Assembly: GCF_003851685.1 (NCBI RefSeq)
Contig: NZ_CP027727.1
Span: 1,178,001-1,242,000, forward strand
Direction of reading: 5' to 3'
Source of the DNA: Pseudomonas sp. R5-89-07
Lineage (GTDB): Bacteria; Pseudomonadota; Gammaproteobacteria; Pseudomonadales; Pseudomonadaceae
Length of the DNA stretch: 64,000 nt
Part shown: positions 26,759 to 35,710 of the stretch, piece by piece
Layout: every line of letters begins with the position of its first letter
Numbering within the stretch: the first letter of the stretch is position 1
The notes under the pieces: model-generated
What the model was told of the DNA's origin: nothing
Databases searched by the model: none
What the model saw: only the letters and a program-made list of their open reading frames with translations
Position numbers and translations under genes: made by a program

Positions 26759-28240
26759 TCAGACCATCATCAGCAACACAGCAACGAAGATGCTGCCGGC
26801 AGAGAAGGTCATGGTCCGAGACGACCAGGTGTTGAACCAACGTTGAAAGCTGGCCAAATCGCGGGTCAGTTTGGTGTCCTGGCGGGTCCAGGACTGTTGA
26901 TCAAGGCGGAAGAACACGTAAATCTTCACCAACGCGCCCATGATCTGGTTGTAATAGAGAATCAGCGGGTAGGCCGGGCCGATCTTGTGGCCGGAGCACG
27001 ACAACAGCAGGGTGAGGATCAGGCGAGTGATGCCGATCCACAGCAGGTACGCGAGGATGAACGCGCCGCCGTACTTGAAGGTGGCGATGATCGCCACGGT
27101 CAGGCCGAGCAGGGAGGTCCACATCGACACGCGCTGGTCGAACAGCACCACGCTGGTGAACAGGCCGAGGCGGCGCATACCCAGGCCCAGCGCGCGGGAG
27201 TTCTGGCGCAGGTTGTTGCCGTACCAGCGGAACATCAGCTTGCGGCTGGCCTTGATAAAGCTCTTTTCCGGCGGGTGTTCCACGGTGTTGATCGCGGCGT
27301 CCGGCACGTAGAAGGTGTCGTAGCCCAGGCGCATCAGGCTGAACCAGCTGGATTTATCGTCGCCGGTCAGGAATTTGAAGCGGCCCAGGCGCCAGTGTTG
27401 CAGCGAGTCGCTTTCCACGTCGGCGATAAAGCCTGGGTCGGTTACAACGCTGGCACGGAACACCGACATACGCCCGGTCATGGTCAGCACGCGCTTGGAC
27501 AGGGCCATGGAGCACATGTTGATGTGGCGTTGGGCGAAGCGCAGTTTGTGCCACTCGCTCATGATGTAGCCGCCACGCACTTCGCAGAACTCGTTGGTGG
27601 TCAGGCCGCCGACATTGCCGAACAGCTGGAACCACGGCACGGTCTTGCGCACCACGCCCTCGGCGAGCACGGTATCGCCATCGATCACGGCCACCACGGC
27701 GCGGTCATCCGGCAGGTGGCGCGAGATGGCGCGAAAACCAAAGGCCAGGCCGTCACGCTTGCCGGTACCGGCGATGCGCACGAAGTCGAGCTTGACGTGA
27801 GCCGGTGGGTTGAGTTTTTCCCAAAGGCTCTTGACCAGCAGTTCGTCGGACATTTCCACCAGCGAGCAGACCACGGTGGTGGGGAAGCCGCATTCGATGG
27901 CTTCGCGAATCACCGAGCTGTAGACCTGCGCGGTGGTCAGCGCATCGATACGAAAACTGGTGACCATCAGGAACACATGGGATGGGTCGGCGGCCTTGCC
28001 CAGCTTGCGCACTTTGCGGCGCAGATGCGGGTACACCACGTAGAGAAACAGCATGCCGCGAAAGAAATGCGTTGCACCCATCGAGTAGCGCCAGATACCG
28101 ACGGCACCAATCAGGAAAATAAAATTCTTCGATTGCGAATCGAAGGTGCTCGCCGGCAACAGCAGGGCGAGTCCCATCAGCAGGCTGAGGAACAACAGCC
28201 AACCGGCGGCTTGCAGGAATACATGTTTTAACTTGGACAT
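26759..28240 (-). CDS. alg8: Alginate polymerase glycosyltransferase Alg8
   Basis: This 493-residue inner-membrane GT2 glycosyltransferase polymerises mannuronate from GDP-mannuronate. N-terminal and C-terminal transmembrane helices flank a cytosolic catalytic domain with DGDT (UDP/GDP-Mn binding), a TED-like region and [10 protein letters not shown] chose the ATG at 28240 ([14 protein letters not shown]), which matches the length of other Alg8 proteins; the upstream open frame begins at a TTG. It lies 81 bp after algD. Confidence 0.96.
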   Translation of the reverse strand: MSKLKHVFLQAAGWLLFLSLLMGLALLLPASTFDSQSKNFIFLIGAVGIWRYSMGATHFFRGMLFLYVVYPHLRRKVRKLGKAADPSHVFLMVTSFRIDALTTAQVYSSVIREAIECGFPTTVVCSLVEMSDELLVKSLWEKLNPPAHVKLDFVRIAGTGKRDGLAFGFRAISRHLPDDRAVVAVIDGDTVLAEGVVRKTVPWFQLFGNVGGLTTNEFCEVRGGYIMSEWHKLRFAQRHINMCSMALSKRVLTMTGRMSVFRASVVTDPGFIADVESDSLQHWRLGRFKFLTGDDKSSWFSLMRLGYDTFYVPDAAINTVEHPPEKSFIKASRKLMFRWYGNNLRQNSRALGLGMRRLGLFTSVVLFDQRVSMWTSLLGLTVAIIATFKYGGAFILAYLLWIGITRLILTLLLSCSGHKIGPAYPLILYYNQIMGALVKIYVFFRLDQQSWTRQDTKLTRDLASFQRWFNTWSSRTMTFSAGSIFVAVLLMMV

Positions 28241-28321
28241 AAGCGTCATCCGCAAGGAGAGGAGGTTTCAGGCTGCAAGCGCTGGGGTCAGACACGTGCA
28301 GCCTGAAACTTGCCGTTGCTG

Positions 28322-29638
28322 TTACCAGCAAATACCTTCGGTACGGCCGCTCACGCTGGTGGCCTTGGACATGAAGCCCACCAGGTCGACCACTTGCTTG
28401 CCGTCCGGGGCGTTGTGCGCCAGGGCACGGAATTTCTCGTCGCGGTTACCCAGGATGATCACGTCGGAGTTGTTGATCACTTCGTCGAAGTCCGAGTTGA
28501 GCAGGGACGACACGTGGGGGATCTTGCCTTCGATGTAGTCCTTGTTGGCACCGTGTACGCGGGCGTATTCGACGTTGCTGTCGTAGATGCTCAGGTCGTA
28601 ACCCTTGCCGATCAGCATTTCCGCCAGCTCTACCAGTGGGCTTTCACGCAGGTCGTCGGTACCGGCCTTGAAGCTCAGGCCCAGCAGGGCGACTTTGCGT
28701 TTATCGTGGCTGGAAACGATGTCGAAGGCGTTCTGTACCTGGGACTCGTTACTGCGCATCAGCGAGTTGAGCAGCGGCGCTTCCACGTCCAGGGAACCGG
28801 CGCGGTAGGTCAGGGCGCGCACGTCTTTTGGCAGGCACGAGCCGCCGAACGCGAAGCCTGGGCGCATGTAGTACTGGGACAGGTTGAGGGTCTTGTCCTG
28901 GCAGACCACGTCCATCACTTCACGACCATCGACGCCGACGGCCTTGGCGATGTTGCCGATCTCGTTGGCGAAGGTGACCTTGGTGGCGTGCCACACGTTG
29001 CAGGTGTACTTGATCATCTCGGCGACAGCGATGTCCTTGCGGATGATCGGCGCGTCGAGCTCTTCGTACAGCGACTGCAGAACGTCGCCGGAGGCTGTGT
29101 CGAATTCGCCGATAACGGTCATCGGCGGCAGGTCGTAGTCGGCGATGGCGGTGGATTCGCGCAGGAATTCCGGGTTGACCGCAACGCCGAAGTCGACACC
29201 GGCTTTCTTGCCGGAGCAGTCTTCGAGGATCGGGATCACCACGTTGGCAACGGTGCCCGGCAGTACGGTGCTGCGCACTACGATGGTGTGGCGGGTGCTC
29301 TTGTCGCGCAGGACAAAACCGATCTCGCGGCATACCGATTCGATGTAGTTGAGTTCCAGGTCACCGTTCTTCTTGCTCGGCGTACCGACGCAAATCATCG
29401 ACACGTCGGTATCGCGGATGGCTTCGGCGAAGTTGGTGGTGCCACGCAGTCGACCCGTCTGGATACCCTGGCTCAACAGCTCGCCCAGACCCGGCTCGAC
29501 GATCGGCGATTTACCGGCGTTGATCAGGTCGATCTTTTCCTTGGAGATGTCTACGCCGACCACTTCATGGCCACGGGCAGACAGGCAACCGGCACACACT
29601 GCGCCAACGTAACCCAAACCAAATATGCTGATGCGCAT
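28322..29638 (-). CDS. algD: GDP-mannose 6-dehydrogenase
   Basis: This 438-residue cytoplasmic NAD-dependent enzyme oxidises GDP-mannose to GDP-mannuronic acid, the committed and rate-limiting step of alginate synthesis. It has the N-terminal Rossmann motif (FGLGYVGAVCAGCLS), the catalytic Cys in FGGSCLPKD and the C-terminal UDP-sugar-binding domain with FKAGTDDLRESP. It is the first gene of the alginate operon and is preceded by a long upstream region with an AlgU-type promoter about 470 bp before the ATG. Confidence 0.98.
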   Translation of the reverse strand: MRISIFGLGYVGAVCAGCLSARGHEVVGVDISKEKIDLINAGKSPIVEPGLGELLSQGIQTGRLRGTTNFAEAIRDTDVSMICVGTPSKKNGDLELNYIESVCREIGFVLRDKSTRHTIVVRSTVLPGTVANVVIPILEDCSGKKAGVDFGVAVNPEFLRESTAIADYDLPPMTVIGEFDTASGDVLQSLYEELDAPIIRKDIAVAEMIKYTCNVWHATKVTFANEIGNIAKAVGVDGREVMDVVCQDKTLNLSQYYMRPGFAFGGSCLPKDVRALTYRAGSLDVEAPLLNSLMRSNESQVQNAFDIVSSHDKRKVALLGLSFKAGTDDLRESPLVELAEMLIGKGYDLSIYDSNVEYARVHGANKDYIEGKIPHVSSLLNSDFDEVINNSDVIILGNRDEKFRALAHNAPDGKQVVDLVGFMSKATSVSGRTEGICW

Positions 29639-30398
29639 CGCAATTACCTCTGTATTTAAATCATGCCATTAGATGGCCGGAGTTCATGTTTGCAAGCGTC
29701 ACTGATGCCGCGAAAAGTTAGGCGAATAGACGCCGACTAACCGCGTATAGGCATGTTGAATAACGAGTGACTAACTATTGCACTCAAGTTGTGCGCAACC
29801 AGGCCTTATTATTGGGGCTTGCCCTGAAATGCGGCCGGGCTCCCTTGGAGGAAGGCTCCGGCGCCGGTGCTGCGAGGTTTTGATACAGGCAAAATGCCTT
29901 TTTTATCAAAGCCTTGGATGCATGCACGGGCTCATTTAGGTCAGCGCTGCCCTGGCCTGTAGGGGATAGCAATGCGTATTATCGCCACCCTTAACTCGAT
30001 CAGTTGATGTTGTGACCATAGAGTCAAAGTGTTTTACGACAACTTGACTACTTCCCTTGGTCGTTATGTAAGTCATCTCTTACAGAAGCAGAGAATTTCG
30101 TTACCGGTGGTATGAGCGGTGCTTCAGGACGAAGTTCCTGGCCGCTCATCCTGTTTCCCGAAATTTTTTGAAATATTAGAAAAGATGGCACTAGTACTAT
30201 ATTGATAGCACTTGCTATTCAGGCCAGTAGTTGTGGGGAGTTGGCACGGAGGGATAGTTTTGTGCCACTACTGATAAAAAAAAGTGGTGCCACTACGAAA
30301 AAAACCGACGAATGTCGAGTGAATAAAATGTTAGGGTTGTGTCTGGATATTTTTTTGACGTCAAATAAATGACGATTTCAGGTTTGAATGCAATACAA
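29639..30398. other. Long AT-rich upstream region and leader of the alginate operon
   Basis: This 760-bp stretch holds no convincing gene; a 62-codon open frame at 29784-29972 has no family features. It carries the AlgU-type promoter at 30111-30137, an ATAGCA-CT-TGCTAT palindrome (30205-30218), a direct repeat GTGCCACTAC 25 bp apart (30262 and 30287) each followed by an A-tract, and a weak AlgR-like site (minus strand ACATTCGTC, 30307-30315). The far upstream control region of algD in P. aeruginosa is comparably long and binds AlgR, AlgB and AmrZ. Confidence 0.6.
30111..30137 (-). promoter_or_regulatory. AlgU (sigma-22/RpoE-type) promoter of the alginate operon
   Basis: On the minus strand GAACTT (30137-30132), a 16-base spacer, then TCATA (30115-30111). 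The known AlgU pattern is GAACTT-N16/17-TCTGA or close variants. The predicted start is near 30105, giving a leader of roughly 467 nt before algD. Confidence 0.65.
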
Positions 30399-30492
30399 AA
30401 TGTGGGAGGGGGCTCGCCCCCGATAGCGGTGTATCAATCCCTGGAGAGGTGACTGTTGCATCGCCATCGGGGGCAAGCCCCCTCCCACATTT
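30399..30492. repeat. REP/REPIN element between yaaA and the algD control region
   Basis: Arms AATGTGGGAGGGGGCTCGCC and GGCAAGCCCCCTCCCACATT around a variable centre, 23 bp beyond the yaaA stop. It separates the yaaA transcript from the alginate promoter region. Confidence 0.85.
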
Positions 30493-30514
30493 GTAAATGA
30501 GTGCCTGTCGGGCC

Positions 30515-31294
30515 TTATTCCGGTGCGTGATCGCGCAGAAACACCAGGTTATCCGGCGTGGACTGCTCCGCATTGAAGCGATAACCCTGCACGTCGAACT
30601 GCTTGAGCCTGGCCGGGTCGCTGATCCGCTCTTCAATCACAAACCGGCTCATCATGCCCCGGGCTTTTTTCGCATAAAAGCTGATGATCTTGTACTGGCC
30701 GTTCTTGAGGTCCTTGAACTCGGTGTTGATGATCCGCGCGTTCAGGGCTGTGCGCTTGACCGCCGAGAAATACTCGTTGGACGCCAGGTTGAGCAGCACA
30801 TCGTCGCCTTGCTCGGCCAGGGCTTCATTGAGCCACTCGCTGATGCGCGTGCCCCAGAAAGCGTAAAGGTCCTTGCCGCGGGCGTTGGCCAGTTTGGTAC
30901 CCATCTCCAGGCGGTACGGCATCATCAGGTCCAGTGGGCGCAGCAGGCCGTACAGGCCCGAAAGCATGCGCAGGTGGTCCTGGGCGTAGCTGAAGTCGGC
31001 ATCATTGAAGGTTTCGGCATTGAGGCCGGTGTACACGTCACCCTTGAACGCCAGCAGCGCCTGTTTGGCATTGGCAGGCGTGAAAGCGGGCGTCCAGCTA
31101 CCGAAACGGGCGGCGTTGAGGCCACCGATCTTGTCCGACACATGCATCAGCTCGCTGATCTGCGCCGGGCTCAGCTCGCGCAGTTGCTCGATCAGCTCTT
31201 GGGAGTGGTCGAGGTACTGCGGCTGGGTGAAGCGCGGGGTTACCGCCTTTGACTCGAAATCGAGGGTCTTGGCGGGGGAAATCACCATCAGCAT
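30515..31294 (-). CDS. yaaA: Peroxide stress protein YaaA (DUF328/UPF0246)
   Basis: This 259-residue cytoplasmic protein of the YaaA family limits free iron and damage during hydrogen peroxide stress. It opens with the diagnostic [13 protein letters not shown] and has the family segments FKGDVYTGL and [24 protein letters not shown] chose the ATG at 31294 because AGGAG lies nine bases before it; the open frame continues further upstream without a site. It is monocistronic. Confidence 0.93.
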   Translation of the reverse strand: MLMVISPAKTLDFESKAVTPRFTQPQYLDHSQELIEQLRELSPAQISELMHVSDKIGGLNAARFGSWTPAFTPANAKQALLAFKGDVYTGLNAETFNDADFSYAQDHLRMLSGLYGLLRPLDLMMPYRLEMGTKLANARGKDLYAFWGTRISEWLNEALAEQGDDVLLNLASNEYFSAVKRTALNARIINTEFKDLKNGQYKIISFYAKKARGMMSRFVIEERISDPARLKQFDVQGYRFNAEQSTPDNLVFLRDHAPE

Positions 31295-31426
31295 GAAGTT
31301 GGCTCCTGGAATCGTGGCGTGTAGCGTGGGCGCGATTCTAGGGGTTGGGGCGGTTTGACTCCACCTATGATGGTGATAGGCGCGATCCGCTATGATGGGC
31401 GGCAACTCTGGAGAGGGAGACCCCAC

Positions 31427-32551
31427 GTGCGATTAGCGCTTTTTGTGACAGCGTGCCTGTTGGGCCTGAGCGTGCAGGCCGCGCCGGTTGATGTCGCCAG
31501 CCTCGACCGCAGCGTCTGGCCGGAAAAACTCAGCAGCCCGGCGCTGTTCGATGTGGCCTCGCGCGCGGAAATCCTCATGTTCGCCCATGGCTTGATCGCC
31601 AGCGAAGCCCAGGATGAAACCGCGCTCAAGCAACGCCTGGGGCTGAAGATCATTAACCTGGCGGCCATCGACGACCTGCGCCGCCAGCTCTGGCAGCGTT
31701 TGCTGGAGAACTACACCCTGGCCCAGCAGAGCTGCGAGGAGGACGCCTCGTTCTGCTACCTGGTGGAAAACATCGAAGATTTGCGCGAGCAGGCCGGCAA
31801 ATTCGAAGTCAGTGACAATTCGTTCTATATAGGCTGGGCCGCCCCCAGCCGGCAGTTCCATGAACGCTATCTGGACGAGCTGCTGCGCAAGGCCGCGCTG
31901 CTGCCGCAGATCAGCAGCGAAGTGGCGCGCTTGGGTGACCACGAACGCAACGGCGATGAGCTCAATGACCGGATGTTCCTGCTGACCTTCGACGGCGGCC
32001 CGGCCCCGGTCAACGGCAATACCGACTGGCTCGCCGATTACCTGCGCAAGCAAAAGATCAACGCCACGTTCTTCGCCCTCGGCAGCAGCCTGCAGACTCG
32101 CGTGGAGCGAAGCTCGGCTGCCGATGTGCAGGCGTTGTACCAGGGGCAGTGCGTGGGCATCCAGGGTTGGCAATATCGCTCCCACAGCCACTGGGTTGAC
32201 TGGCAGGATTCCATCACCCGCAGCGCGTCACTGGTGCAAAACCTGATGCCGGAAAACTACGTGCCGCTGTTCCGGCCGCCCTACGGGCAACGTCGCGCGG
32301 ACAGCCAGGGGTTCTTCCAGGCCCAGGGCCTGCAGGTGGCATTATGGGACATCGATTCCCAGGACGATCCGGGCAAGCTCAAGGCCGAGGAATCGGCGCA
32401 ACGGGTGCTGACGCTGATGGCGTTGTGGCGCAAAGGCGTGATTGTGTTTCACGACACCCAGGACAAGGCGCGGGTGGCGTTGCCGATGTTGCTGCAGGCC
32501 ACGGCGCAGAGTGGCCTGGGCTGGCAGGAGTGCCGCGAGGCATTTCGCTGA
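31427..32551 (+). CDS. Secreted polysaccharide deacetylase family protein (CE4/NodB-like)
   Basis: This 374-residue protein starts at GTG 31427, seven bases after GAGGGAGA. A signal peptide (about residues 1-18, ending VQAA) is followed by a linker domain and a NodB-like deacetylase domain from about residue 180: LTFDGGPAP (motif 1), the HS.H-like YRSHSHW (motif 2), FRPPYGQRR (motif 3), WDID and IVFHDT. Motif 1 reads DGG where many active enzymes have DDG, so metal binding may differ. The substrate is not evident. Confidence 0.82.
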   Translation: MRLALFVTACLLGLSVQAAPVDVASLDRSVWPEKLSSPALFDVASRAEILMFAHGLIASEAQDETALKQRLGLKIINLAAIDDLRRQLWQRLLENYTLAQQSCEEDASFCYLVENIEDLREQAGKFEVSDNSFYIGWAAPSRQFHERYLDELLRKAALLPQISSEVARLGDHERNGDELNDRMFLLTFDGGPAPVNGNTDWLADYLRKQKINATFFALGSSLQTRVERSSAADVQALYQGQCVGIQGWQYRSHSHWVDWQDSITRSASLVQNLMPENYVPLFRPPYGQRRADSQGFFQAQGLQVALWDIDSQDDPGKLKAEESAQRVLTLMALWRKGVIVFHDTQDKARVALPMLLQATAQSGLGWQECREAFR

Positions 32552-32890
32552 AATGCCCGGCCCTGTTGGGTAAGGCGGATTTCTGGGGCGATTTGCTGCG
32601 ACATTTCGATGCAGGCGGACTTCCGACTTTAACGGGGTAGCTGGCACTCGGCTAGTGCTATTCGTCATCCTGAAAAATAAACTTCAAAAAAGCGTCAAAG
32701 TGCTTTTTCCTGTCATGGGTTTTGCGGTATTACGAAGTCAGATCGCCGAAACCTGCAGCACAGGTGGCGTCTTCCAAGACTCCTCCTGTGGGTACCGCAC
32801 TTGACGTCACTCAGGTGCGATCGGTGGTCGAATCGAGGCGCAGCACCGCCCAGGTATTGCGTCGACTGGCTCCCACAAAGGTGACCGAGT
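32552..32890. other. Intergenic region upstream of phoH with two hairpins
   Basis: There is no gene in these 339 bp. An AT-rich stem AAAAAGC/GCTTTTT (32687-32708) and a second structure, CACAGG...GTCTT/AAGAC...CCTGTG (32759-32790), lie about 200 and 100 bp before phoH. They may be a terminator for the deacetylase gene and a structured phoH leader. Confidence 0.4.
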
Positions 32891-34285
32891 ATGGATGATC
32901 ATGGACGCACCCCTTCTTCCGACCAGCCAATCCTTTATGTGCTTGATACCAACGTACTGATCCACGATCCAAACGCACTGCTTAACTTTGAAGAACACCA
33001 CGTCGCCATTCCCATGATCGTGCTGGAGGAGCTCGACAAGCTCAAAAGCGGCCACCACAGCGTCGCCGCCGAATGCCGCCAGGCCATCCGCCTGATCGAC
33101 AAGACCCTGGGTGAAGCTTCGCCCGAGGACGTTGAACTTGGCGTGCCGATCCAGCGCGGCAAGAGCGGGCCCAAGGGTTTGCTGTCCATCCTGATGAGCA
33201 AGCGCAGCGAGCCCAACAGCTTGCTGCCGGAAAACCTCAACGACAACAAGATCATCAACCAATTGATCGACCTGCATGCGCGCGACAAGGACCTGCGTGT
33301 GGTGCTGGTGACCAAAGACATCAATATGCGCCTCAAGGCCCGAGCGTGTGGGATCGCCGCCGAGGACTACAGCACCGACCAACTGGTCGACGACGTCTCG
33401 ATGCTGTCGCGTGGTTATCACATGATGACCGGCTCGTTCTGGGACCGCGTCAGCAAGGTCGAGACCCGCCAGGATCATGGCCGCACCTGGCATCAGGTGC
33501 AGTTGATCGACAACCTGCCGGCCGTGCACATCAATGAATTCATCGTCGACGAGCAAGGCTTCGTGGGCTGGATCAAAGAGATCCAGGTCGACAAGCTGCT
33601 GATCCTCGACCTGCATCAGGAACCCCTGTTGCACCAGGAAGCCTGGGGCCTGAAACCGCGTGATATCTACCAGAGCCTGGCGCTGTATGCGCTGCTCGAC
33701 CCGGACATCCACCTGGTCAACCTGACCGGCGCCGCCGGCTCCGGCAAGACCATCCTCGCCCTGGCCGCCGCTATCGAGCAGACCATGGTGACCAAGCGCT
33801 ATCGCCGCATCATCGCCACCCGCAGCGTGCAAGGCCTGGACCAGGAAATCGGCTTCCTGCCTGGCACCGAAGCGGAAAAAATGGAGCCGTGGCTGGGGGC
33901 GATCACCGACAACCTCGAAGCCTTGCACATGGATGACGAAAACACCCATGGCAGCGTCGACTACATCCTCAGCAAAGTGCCGTTGCAGTTCAAATCCCTC
34001 AACTACATTCGAGGTCGCAGCTTCCAGCAAAGCCTGATTCTGATCGATGAATGCCAGAACCTCACCCCGCACCAGATGAAAACCATCATCACCCGTGCCG
34101 GCGCCGGTTCCAAAGTGGTGTGCCTGGGCAACCTGGCGCAGATCGACACCCCTTACCTGTCCGCGACCAGCTCCGGGCTGACCTACCTGACGGAACGCTT
34201 CAAAGACTTCCCGAACGGCGTGCACATCGCGCTGCAAGGGGTACCTCGTTCGATACTGGCCGAATACGCAGAGTCCCATTTGTAA
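32891..34285 (+). CDS. PhoH family protein with PIN domain (PhoH2-type ATPase/RNase)
   Basis: This 464-residue protein has an N-terminal PIN RNase domain (ILYVLDTNVLIHDP with the first catalytic Asp, residues about 15-150) joined to a C-terminal PhoH ATPase domain with Walker A LTGAAGSGKTILALAA and Walker B SLILIDECQNL. PhoH2-type proteins are ATP-dependent RNA helicase/nucleases. It is a single gene with a weak ribosome binding site and is followed by a REPIN. Confidence 0.9.
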   Translation: MDDHGRTPSSDQPILYVLDTNVLIHDPNALLNFEEHHVAIPMIVLEELDKLKSGHHSVAAECRQAIRLIDKTLGEASPEDVELGVPIQRGKSGPKGLLSILMSKRSEPNSLLPENLNDNKIINQLIDLHARDKDLRVVLVTKDINMRLKARACGIAAEDYSTDQLVDDVSMLSRGYHMMTGSFWDRVSKVETRQDHGRTWHQVQLIDNLPAVHINEFIVDEQGFVGWIKEIQVDKLLILDLHQEPLLHQEAWGLKPRDIYQSLALYALLDPDIHLVNLTGAAGSGKTILALAAAIEQTMVTKRYRRIIATRSVQGLDQEIGFLPGTEAEKMEPWLGAITDNLEALHMDDENTHGSVDYILSKVPLQFKSLNYIRGRSFQQSLILIDECQNLTPHQMKTIITRAGAGSKVVCLGNLAQIDTPYLSATSSGLTYLTERFKDFPNGVHIALQGVPRSILAEYAESHL

Positions 34286-34294
34286 AACGCGGTC

Positions 34295-34387
34295 AATGTG
34301 GGAGGGGGCTTGCCCCCGATGGCGGTGGCACATTCAACATCTCTGTTGACTGGCCCACAGCAATCGGGGGCAAGCCCCCTCCCACAT
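34295..34387. repeat. REP/REPIN element between phoH and moaC
   Basis: Arms AATGTGGGAGGGGGCTTGCC and GGCAAGCCCCCTCCCACATT. Its centre shares GGCACATTCAACATCTCTGT with the copy at 35601-35694, so the two are recent relatives flanking moaCDE. Confidence 0.88.
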
Positions 34388-34436
34388 TTTTTCTGTGTTG
34401 GGTTTACAATCGCTGCTCCTGATCAGGAGTATCGCT

Positions 34437-34910
34437 GTGCTGACTCATCTCGATTCCCAAGGCCGCGCCCATATGGTCGACGTCACCGACAAAGCCGTGA
34501 CGTTCCGTGAAGCGGTGGCGCAAGCGCGGGTGCGCATGTTGCCCGACACCCTGAAAATGATCGTCGACGGCGCCCATCCCAAGGGTGACGTGTTCGCCGT
34601 GGCCCGCATCGCCGGGATCCAGGCGGCAAAGAAAACCAGTGACCTGATCCCCCTGTGTCACCCGCTGATGCTCACTGGCGTCAAGGTTGAACTGCGGGCC
34701 GAAGGCGACGACGCGGTGTACATCCTGGCGCGCTGCAAACTCTCCGGCCAGACCGGCGTGGAGATGGAAGCCCTGACCGCCGCCAGCGTGGCGGCATTGA
34801 CGATCTATGACATGTGCAAGGCGGTGGATCGCGGCATGACCATCGAAAGTATTCGCCTGCTGGAAAAGCTTGGCGGTAAGAGCGGGCATTTCAAGGCGGA
34901 TCAGCAATGA
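34437..34910 (+). CDS. moaC: Cyclic pyranopterin monophosphate synthase MoaC
   Basis: This 157-residue enzyme converts the cyclised GTP product of MoaA to cyclic pyranopterin monophosphate in molybdenum cofactor synthesis. Family motifs include [35 protein letters not shown] and [24 protein letters not shown]. The start is GTG 34437 with AGGAG seven bases upstream. It overlaps moaD by 4 bp. Confidence 0.96.
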   Translation: MLTHLDSQGRAHMVDVTDKAVTFREAVAQARVRMLPDTLKMIVDGAHPKGDVFAVARIAGIQAAKKTSDLIPLCHPLMLTGVKVELRAEGDDAVYILARCKLSGQTGVEMEALTAASVAALTIYDMCKAVDRGMTIESIRLLEKLGGKSGHFKADQQ

Positions 34911-35149
34911 GTATCAACGTACTGTTTTTCGCACGATATGCCGAAGCGGTGGGCTTTGATTCGTTGGAGATGGAAGGTGAGTTTGCCACCGTTGATGCCG
35001 TGCGCCTGGCACTGGCCGCTGACCCGGAGTTCGCAGTACTCAACGAGGCGAGTCTGATGTGCGCGCGCAACGAAGAGCTGTGCAATCTCGACGAGCCGGT
35101 CCAGGCCGGTGACGAAATCGCGTTTTTCCCGCCCGTAACCGGAGGCTGA
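34907..35149 (+). CDS. moaD: Molybdopterin synthase small (sulfur-carrier) subunit MoaD
   Basis: This 80-residue ubiquitin-like sulfur carrier ends in the obligatory Gly-Gly (FFPPVTGG), which is adenylated and thiocarboxylated before sulfur is given to precursor Z. It is coupled to moaC by an ATGA overlap and is 2 bp before moaE. Confidence 0.95.
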   Translation: MSINVLFFARYAEAVGFDSLEMEGEFATVDAVRLALAADPEFAVLNEASLMCARNEELCNLDEPVQAGDEIAFFPPVTGG

Positions 35150-35151
35150 GC

Positions 35152-35601
35152 ATGGCCATTCGTGTGCAGGTCGAAGCCTTTGATCCCGGTGCCGAAGTCA
35201 ACGCCATGCACGCGGCCAATGTGGGCGTGGGCGCGGTGGTGAGCTTTGTCGGGTATGTGCGCGACTTCAATGACGGTCTGGATGTGGCCGGGATGTTCCT
35301 GGAGCATTACCCCGGCATGACCGAAAAAGCCCTGGCCAAGATTGCCGTCGAGGCCGAGCAACGCTGGCCGCTGCTCAAGCTGGAAGTGCTGCACCGCATC
35401 GGCGCGTTGGAGCCGGGCGAACCGATCGTGTTTGTCGCAGCCGCCAGCGCACATCGCCAGGCGGCGTTCGATGCGTGTGCGTTTGTGATGGATTACCTCA
35501 AGACCCGGGCACCGTTCTGGAAGAAGGAAAACACCAGTGAAGGGCCGCGCTGGGTGGAGGGGCGCAGCAGCGACCACGCCGCAGCGGATCGTTGGAAGTA
35601 A
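35152..35601 (+). CDS. moaE: Molybdopterin synthase catalytic subunit MoaE
   Basis: This 149-residue catalytic subunit pairs with MoaD. The family features are present: GAVVSFVGYVRDFN, the LEHYPGMTEKAL segment, VAAASAHRQAAFDAC, and the active-site Lys in LKTRAPFWKKE. It is the last gene of moaCDE. Its stop is immediately followed by a REPIN shared with the convergent rhlB gene. Confidence 0.96.
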   Translation: MAIRVQVEAFDPGAEVNAMHAANVGVGAVVSFVGYVRDFNDGLDVAGMFLEHYPGMTEKALAKIAVEAEQRWPLLKLEVLHRIGALEPGEPIVFVAAASAHRQAAFDACAFVMDYLKTRAPFWKKENTSEGPRWVEGRSSDHAAADRWK

Positions 35602-35694
35602 ATGTGGGAGGGGGCTTGCTCCCGATGGCTGCGGCACATTCAACATCTCTGTTGACTGACTCACTGCTATCGGGGGCAAGCCCCCTCCCACATT
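35601..35694. repeat. REP/REPIN element between moaE and rhlB (convergent)
   Basis: Arms AATGTGGGAGGGGGCTTGCT and GGCAAGCCCCCTCCCACATT. It lies between two convergent stop codons and may end both transcripts. The centre matches the element at 34295-34387. Confidence 0.88.
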
Positions 35695-35710
35695 TTGATC
35701 GGGTTTCGGC

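Noticed and set aside
29784..29972. 62-codon minus-strand open frame in the algD leader
   Set aside because: No ribosome binding site, no domain, and it lies within the long leader; better explained as regulatory DNA.
30307..30315. AlgR binding site upstream of algD
   Set aside because: ACATTCGTC matches CCGTTCGTC at only 7 of 9 positions; I mention it as weak and do not call it a feature of its own.
34295..35694. REPINs flanking moaCDE as a composite transposon or CRISPR-like array
   Set aside because: The arms are ordinary Pseudomonas REP sequences, moaCDE is core metabolism, and there are no spaced direct repeats or transposase.
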